Shown here one piece after another: positions 59,103 to 64,000 of a stretch of 64,000 nt of DNA (positions within the stretch are counted from its first letter, which is position 1; each line of letters starts with the position of its first letter). Position numbers and translations under genes: made by a program. Under the pieces are notes generated by a model that was not told where the DNA came from, ran no database searches, and worked only from the letters and a program-made list of their open reading frames with translations. The DNA comes from Mycobacterium shinjukuense. Its GTDB lineage: Bacteria; Actinomycetota; Actinomycetes; Mycobacteriales; Mycobacteriaceae. The stretch lies in contig NZ_AP022575.1 in assembly GCF_010730055.1 (NCBI RefSeq), positions 992,001 through 1,056,000 of the forward strand, read 5' to 3'.

Positions 59103-60212
59103 ATGGAGATCGGAATATTCCTCATGCCGGCCCATCCACCGGAGCGCACCCTCTACGACGCCACCCGGTGGGATCTGGACGTCATCGAGCTGGCCGATCA
59201 ACTCGGCTACGTGGAGGCCTGGGTCGGCGAACACTTCACCGTGCCGTGGGAGCCGATCTGCGCCCCCGATCTGCTGTTGGCGCAGGCGCTGCTGCGCACC
59301 CAACAGATCAAGCTCGCCCCGGGTGCGCACTTGTTGCCCTACCATCATCCGGTCGAGTTGGCCCACCGGGTGGCCTATTTCGACCACCTCGCCCAGGGTC
59401 GGTTCATGCTCGGCGTGGGCGCCAGCGGCATCCCCGGTGACTGGGCGCTGTATGACGTGGACGGCAAGAACGGCGAGCATCGCGAAATGACCCGGGAAGC
59501 GCTGGAGATCATGCTGCGCATCTGGACCGAGGACGAGCCCTGGGAGCATCGCGGAAAGTACTGGAACGCCAACGGAATCGCGCCGATGTTCGAGGGTCTG
59601 ATGAGGCGCCACATCAAGCCGTACCAGCAGCCCCACCCGCCCATCGGCGTCACCGGGTTCAGCGCCGGCTCGGAGACCCTCAAGCTCGCCGGCGAACGGG
59701 GTTACATCCCCATGAGTCTGGACCTCAACACCGAATACGTCGCCACCCACTGGGACGCGGTGGAGGAAGGCGCGCTGCGCAGCGGGCGAACCCCGGATCG
59801 CCGCGATTGGCGGCTGGTACGCGAGGTGCTGGTGGCCGAGACCGACGAGCAGGCGTTCCGGTATGCCGTGGACGGCACGATGGGACGCGCCATGCGTGAG
59901 TATGTGCTGCCGACGTTTCGGATGTTCGGCATGACCAAGTTCTACAAACACAATCCGTCGGTGCCCGATGACGAGGTGACACCGGAGTACCTCGCCGAGA
60001 ACACCTTCGTGGTCGGCTCGGTGCAGACGGTGGTCGACAAGCTCGAGGCCACCTACGACCAGGTCGGTGGGTTCGGCCACTTGCTGATCCTCGGGTTCGA
60101 CTACAGCGACAACCCGGGCCCGTGGAAGGAGTCGTTGCGGCTGCTGGCCCACGAGGTCATGCCCAGACTCAACGCCCGCCTCGCCACCAAGCCGGCCACC
60201 GCGGTGGTGTAG
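59103..60212 (+). CDS. melF: Luciferase-like flavin monooxygenase MelF
   Basis: A 369-residue bacterial-luciferase-type monooxygenase that uses reduced flavin and O2. Motifs are MEIGIFLMPAHPP at the N terminus, AWVGEHFTVPWEP near 40, HPVELAHRVAYFDHLAQGRFMLGVG near 85-110 and the C-terminal FVVGSVQTVVDKLEATYDQVGGFGHLLIL (two segments near 300-330). Orthologue of Rv1936, called melF in the mel2 locus of M. marinum, which was linked to resistance to reactive oxygen species. The ATG at 59103 is chosen. It is two bases from melG. Confidence 0.92.
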   Translation: MEIGIFLMPAHPPERTLYDATRWDLDVIELADQLGYVEAWVGEHFTVPWEPICAPDLLLAQALLRTQQIKLAPGAHLLPYHHPVELAHRVAYFDHLAQGRFMLGVGASGIPGDWALYDVDGKNGEHREMTREALEIMLRIWTEDEPWEHRGKYWNANGIAPMFEGLMRRHIKPYQQPHPPIGVTGFSAGSETLKLAGERGYIPMSLDLNTEYVATHWDAVEEGALRSGRTPDRRDWRLVREVLVAETDEQAFRYAVDGTMGRAMREYVLPTFRMFGMTKFYKHNPSVPDDEVTPEYLAENTFVVGSVQTVVDKLEATYDQVGGFGHLLILGFDYSDNPGPWKESLRLLAHEVMPRLNARLATKPATAVV

Positions 60213-60214
60213 CC

Positions 60215-62743
60215 ATGGCGGTTCGTCAGGTCACCGTCGGCTATTCGGACGGCACGCACAAGACGATGCCGGTGCGGTGCGACCAGACGATCCTGGATGC
60301 CGCCGAGGAACACGGCGTGGCCATCGTCAACGAATGCCAAAGCGGGATATGTGGCACGTGCGTGGCCACCTGCACCGCCGGCCGCTACCAGATGGGACGC
60401 ACCGAGGGCCTGTCCGATGTGGAGCGGGCGGCGCGAAAGATCCTCACCTGCCAGACGTTTGCCACCTCTGATTGCCGCATCGAACTGCAGTATCCGGTCG
60501 ACGACAACGCCGCCCTGCTGGTCACCGGTGACGGTGTGGTGACCGGGGTCGAGTTGGTGTCGCCCAGCACCGCCATCCTGCGGGTGGATGCCTCCGGCAT
60601 GGCTGCAGCCCTGCGATACCGGGCCGGCCAGTTCGCCCAGTTGCGGGTCCCGGGCACCGACACCTGGCGCAACTACTCCTACGCCCATCCGGCCGACGGC
60701 CGCGGTGAGTGCGAGTTCATCATTCGGCTGCTGCCGGACGGCGTGATGTCGAACTATCTTCGCGACCGCGCCCAACCGGGCGACCACATCGCGCTGCGGT
60801 GCAGCAAGGGCAACTTCTACCTGCGCCCCGTCGCGCGGCCGGTGATCCTGGTCGCCGGCGGCACGGGTCTGTCGGCGATCCTGGCGATGGCCCAGAGCCT
60901 GGATGCCGACATCGCCCACCCGGTCTACCTGCTCTACGGGGTCGACCGTACCGAAGACCTGTGCAAGCTCGACGAACTCACCGAGCTACGGCGCCGCGTT
61001 CCCGGCCTGGAGGTGCACGTCATCGTCGCGCACCCGGACGCCGGCTGGGATGGGCGCACCGGACTGGTCACCGACCTGCTCGACCCGCGGATGCTGGCCG
61101 GCGGAGACGCCGACGTATATCTGTGCGGTCCGGTCGCCATGGTCGACGCGGCCCGAACCTGGCTGGACCACAAGGGCTTTCACCGCGTCGGGTTGTACTA
61201 CGAGAAATTCGTGGCCAGCGGGGCGGCGCGGCGGCGCGCCCCGGCGCGGCTGGACTACGCGGGCGTGGACATTGCCCAAGTGCGCCGCCGCGGCCGCGGC
61301 ACCGCGGTGGTCATCGGCGGCAGCATCGCGGGCATCGCCGCGGCAAAGATGCTCAGCAACACCTTCGATCGCGTCATCGTGCTGGAGAAGGACGGCCCGC
61401 ACCGTCGCCGCGAGGGCAGGCCGGGCGCGGCACAGGGTTGGCACCTGCACCACCTGCTGACCGCCGGGCAGATCGAGCTGGAGCGCATCTTCCCCGGCAT
61501 CGTCGACGACATGGTGCGCGAGGGCGCGTTCAAGGTCGACATGGCGGCCCAGTACCGCATCCGGCTCGGCGGCACCTGGAAGAAGCCCGGCACCAGCGAC
61601 ATCGAGATCGTCTGCGCCGGAAGACCGCTGCTCGAATGGTGTGTGCGCCGCCGGCTCGACGACGAACCTCGCATCGAATTCCGGTACGAATCGGAGGTGG
61701 CCGACCTCGTCTTCGACCGCGACAACAACGCCGTCGTCGGCGTCGCCGTCGACCGGGGCGACGCCGACGGAGGCGACGGTTTGCAGGTGGTGCCCGCCGA
61801 GTTCGTCGTGGACGCGTCGGGCAAGAACACCCACGTGCCGGAGTTCTTGGACCGCATCGGCATTGGCGCTCCCGAGGCCGAGCAGGACATCATCAACTGC
61901 TTCTACTCCACGATGCAGCACCGGGTTCCGCCGGAGCGGCGGTGGCAGGACAAGGTGATGGTGATCTGTTACGCGTACCGGCCCTACGAGGACACCTACG
62001 CCGCGCAGTACTACACGGACAGCTCGCGCACCATCCTGTCCACGTCCCTGGTGGCGTACAACTGCTACTCGCCGCCGCGCACCGCGCGGGAATTCCGCGC
62101 GTTCGCCGACCTGATGCCGTCCCCGGTCATCGGGGAGAACATCGACGGGCTGGAGCCGGCCTCGCCCATCTACAACTTCCGCTATCCCAACATGCTGCGG
62201 CTGCGCTACGAGAAGAAGCGCAACCTGCCGCGGGCTTTGCTGGCGGTGGGCGATGCCTACACCAGCGCCGACCCGGTGTCGGGTCTGGGTATGAGCCTGG
62301 CGCTCAAGGAAGTTCGGGAGATGCAGCTGCTGCTGGCCAAATACGGCGCCGGCCATCCGGATCTGCCGCGCCGGTACTACCGGGCGATCGCCAAGATGGC
62401 CGACACGGCCTGGTTCGTGATCCGAGAGCAAAACCTGCGCTTCGACTGGATGAAGGACGTGGACAAGAAGCGCCCGTTCTATTTCCGCGTGCTCACCTGG
62501 TACATGGACCGTGTGCTGGAGTTGGTGCACGACGATCTCGACGCCTACCGCGAGTTCTTGGCCGTCGTCCACCTCGTCAAGCCGCCGTCGGCGCTGATGC
62601 GACCCGGGATCGCCAGCCGCGTGCTCGGCAAGTGGGCGAGGACTCGCTTGTCGGGGCAGCAGACGCTGATCGCCCGCAACTACGAAAATCGCACGCCGCC
62701 AAAGCCCGTGGATCAACTTGTGGGAGCCGGAGATTCGAGGTAG
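60215..62743 (+). CDS. melG: Three-domain oxygenase: ferredoxin, FAD/NAD reductase and FAD oxidoreductase (MelG)
   Basis: An 842-residue fusion. Residues 1-90 are a plant-type 2Fe-2S ferredoxin (NECQSGICGTCVATC and ILTCQ supply the four Cys). Residues 100-335 are a ferredoxin-NADP reductase domain with WRNYSYAHP for FAD and VAGGTGLSAIL for NAD. Residues 365-800 are a second FAD domain of the geranylgeranyl-reductase/FixC type: VVIGGSIAGIAAAKML, AVGDAYTSADPVSGLGMSLALKE (split). Electrons could flow from NADH through the iron-sulfur centre to the second flavin or to MelF. Orthologue of Rv1937. Confidence 0.92.
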   Translation: MAVRQVTVGYSDGTHKTMPVRCDQTILDAAEEHGVAIVNECQSGICGTCVATCTAGRYQMGRTEGLSDVERAARKILTCQTFATSDCRIELQYPVDDNAALLVTGDGVVTGVELVSPSTAILRVDASGMAAALRYRAGQFAQLRVPGTDTWRNYSYAHPADGRGECEFIIRLLPDGVMSNYLRDRAQPGDHIALRCSKGNFYLRPVARPVILVAGGTGLSAILAMAQSLDADIAHPVYLLYGVDRTEDLCKLDELTELRRRVPGLEVHVIVAHPDAGWDGRTGLVTDLLDPRMLAGGDADVYLCGPVAMVDAARTWLDHKGFHRVGLYYEKFVASGAARRRAPARLDYAGVDIAQVRRRGRGTAVVIGGSIAGIAAAKMLSNTFDRVIVLEKDGPHRRREGRPGAAQGWHLHHLLTAGQIELERIFPGIVDDMVREGAFKVDMAAQYRIRLGGTWKKPGTSDIEIVCAGRPLLEWCVRRRLDDEPRIEFRYESEVADLVFDRDNNAVVGVAVDRGDADGGDGLQVVPAEFVVDASGKNTHVPEFLDRIGIGAPEAEQDIINCFYSTMQHRVPPERRWQDKVMVICYAYRPYEDTYAAQYYTDSSRTILSTSLVAYNCYSPPRTAREFRAFADLMPSPVIGENIDGLEPASPIYNFRYPNMLRLRYEKKRNLPRALLAVGDAYTSADPVSGLGMSLALKEVREMQLLLAKYGAGHPDLPRRYYRAIAKMADTAWFVIREQNLRFDWMKDVDKKRPFYFRVLTWYMDRVLELVHDDLDAYREFLAVVHLVKPPSALMRPGIASRVLGKWARTRLSGQQTLIARNYENRTPPKPVDQLVGAGDSR

Positions 62744-62765
62744 GGGAGAGGTAAGGAAGACGAAG

Positions 62766-63836
62766 ATGTCGCAGGCTCATCGGATCTTGAGCTGCCGGGG
62801 CACCCGGATACATGCCGTGGAGGACGGCGAGGGACCGTTGGTGGTGCTCATCCACGGGTTTCCGGAGTCCTGGTACTCGTGGCGCCATCAGATTCCGGCG
62901 CTGGCGGCCGCCGGCTACCACGTGGTGGCCATCGACCAGCGTGGGTACGGACGCTCGTCGAAGTACCGCGTGAATTCCGCCTACCGCATCAAGGAATTGG
63001 TCGGCGACGTCCTCGGTGTCATCGACTGCTACGGCGCGGACCAGGCCCTGCAAAAGGCCTTTGTGGTCGGCCACGACTGGGGTGCGCCGGTGGCCTGGAC
63101 CTTCGCCTGGCTGCACCCCGACAGGTGTGCCGGCGTGGTCGGGGTCAGCGTTCCGTTCGCCGGTCGCGGCGTGATCGGCCTGCCGGGCAGCCCGTTCGGC
63201 GAGCGCCGTCCCAACGACTACCACCTCGAGCTGGCCGGACCCGGAAGGGTCTGGTATCAGGACTATTTCGCGGCCCAGGACGGCATCATCACCGAGATCG
63301 AGGAAGACCTGCGGGGCTGGCTGCTCGGGCTGACCTACACGGTTTCGGGTGAGGGGATGATGGCGGCGACCAAGGCGGCCGTCGACGCGGGTGTCGACCT
63401 GGAGTCCATGGACCCGATCGAGGTGATCCGCGCCGGCCCGCTCTGCATGGCCCAAGGTGCCCGGCTCAAGGACGCGTTCGTCTATCCGGAGACCATGCCG
63501 GCCTGGTTCACCGCCGCCGATCTGGATTTCTACACCGGCGAATTCGAGCGTTCCGGCTTCGGCGGGCCGTTGAGCTTCTACCACAACATCGACAACGACT
63601 GGCACGACCTGGCCGACCAGCAAGGCAAGCCGCTCACCCCGCCCGCGCTGTTCATCGGCGGAGAGTATGACGTCGGCACCATCTGGGGCGCGGAGGCCCT
63701 CGAGCGTGCGCACGAGGTCATGCCGAACTACCGCGGCACCCACATGATCGCGGGCGTTGGGCACTGGATTCAGCAGGAGGCGCCGGAGGAGACCAACCGA
63801 TTGTTGCTCGAGTTCCTGGCGGGGCTGCGGCCGTGA
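62766..63836 (+). CDS. ephB: Epoxide hydrolase EphB (MelH)
   Basis: A 356-residue alpha/beta-hydrolase that opens epoxides to diols. The oxyanion motif HGFPESWYSW is near 30-39, the nucleophile is Asp104 in VGHDWGAP, and the charge-relay residues are the Asp in GGEYDVGTIWG near 302 and the His in GVGHWIQQEAPEE near 333. The lid holds the two Tyr that polarise the epoxide. The ATG at 62766 matches the known 356-residue Rv1938 protein. Third gene of the mel2-like operon, overlapping the next by four bases. Confidence 0.95.
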   Translation: MSQAHRILSCRGTRIHAVEDGEGPLVVLIHGFPESWYSWRHQIPALAAAGYHVVAIDQRGYGRSSKYRVNSAYRIKELVGDVLGVIDCYGADQALQKAFVVGHDWGAPVAWTFAWLHPDRCAGVVGVSVPFAGRGVIGLPGSPFGERRPNDYHLELAGPGRVWYQDYFAAQDGIITEIEEDLRGWLLGLTYTVSGEGMMAATKAAVDAGVDLESMDPIEVIRAGPLCMAQGARLKDAFVYPETMPAWFTAADLDFYTGEFERSGFGGPLSFYHNIDNDWHDLADQQGKPLTPPALFIGGEYDVGTIWGAEALERAHEVMPNYRGTHMIAGVGHWIQQEAPEETNRLLLEFLAGLRP

Positions 63837-64000
63837 GCTGCGCCTTCGACATGGTCCCGGAGACCGTCGATCATCTCGACGAGGTCGCGCTGCGGCGGGC
63901 CTTCGGCTGTTTTCCCTGCGGCGTGATCGCCGTCTGCGCGATGGTCGATGACCAGCCGGTCGGCATGGCGGCCAGCTCGTTCACGTCGGTTTCGGTTGCC
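63833..64000 (+). CDS. Flavin reductase-like protein, Rv1939-like (3' end outside window)
   Basis: The first 56 residues of a split-barrel flavin reductase: AFGCFPCGVIAVCAMVDDQPVGMAASSFTSVS matches the family's N-terminal block (quoted as AFGCFPCGVIAVC and GMAASSFTSVS). It would supply reduced flavin to MelF. The GTG start overlaps the ephB stop (GTGA). Cut by the window end. Confidence 0.85.
   Translation, partial: MSCAFDMVPETVDHLDEVALRRAFGCFPCGVIAVCAMVDDQPVGMAASSFTSVSVA

Overview
The window is a GC-rich stretch of a slow-growing Mycobacterium chromosome, related to but not part of the M. tuberculosis complex. The evidence is GTG starts, esx genes, a giant PPE-MPTR gene, a 13E12 element, mycobacterial lipoproteins, and gene order that follows two blocks of M. 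tuberculosis H37Rv as I recall them. Rv numbers and gene symbols are recalled orthology, not search results. The species cannot be fixed from this window.

Block 1 (about 1-30866) corresponds to Rv2351c-Rv2319c in inverted orientation. In order it holds: tandem phospholipases C (first one cut by the window edge); an Rv2348c-like protein and the EsxP/EsxO pair; a TPM-domain membrane protein, dgt, dnaG and tRNA-Asn; a minus-strand cysteine-supply operon (thioester-domain protein, cysK, cysE, thioredoxin, DUF4395); a broken cysteine desulfurase; stp; mez; a broken assimilatory nitrate reductase; lppP and narK1; a phytase-like lipoprotein; a MarR regulator; a two-gene ECF transporter; an AsnC remnant; rocE and a universal stress protein.

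Block 2 (about 30941-64000) corresponds to Rv1911c-Rv1939 in H37Rv orientation. It holds: lppC-fadB5; a 13E12/HNH element with an SOS box; two decayed unknown genes; full-length isocitrate lyase 2; a VapBC pair; a 1750-residue PPE34-like protein with four tandem-repeat arrays; an SRPBCC protein and an acyltransferase; a broken serine-hydrolase lipoprotein; lipD; a complete group II intron and, 420 bases later, a roughly 195-base deleted copy just ahead of fadD31; mpt63; a DUF2071 protein; tpx; a small lipoprotein; and the divergent fadE18-fadE17-echA13 and melF-melG-ephB(melH)-Rv1939 operons.

The junction of the two blocks near 30.9 kb joins loci about 0.4 Mb apart in H37Rv, so a rearrangement separates the two genomes.

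Seven loci look broken: cysteine desulfurase, nitrate reductase, an acyl-CoA oxidase-like tail, AsnC, two unknown genes at 34.4-35.9 kb, and the lipoprotein before lipD. Most have internal deletions, which argues for true decay. A few single-base shifts sit beside G/C runs and could be assembly errors. The points most worth following are the deleted group II intron, the 35-base duplication of the tRNA-Asn 3' end, the cysteine-free thioester-domain protein coupled to cysK, and the broken desulfurase that looks like an encapsulin cargo.
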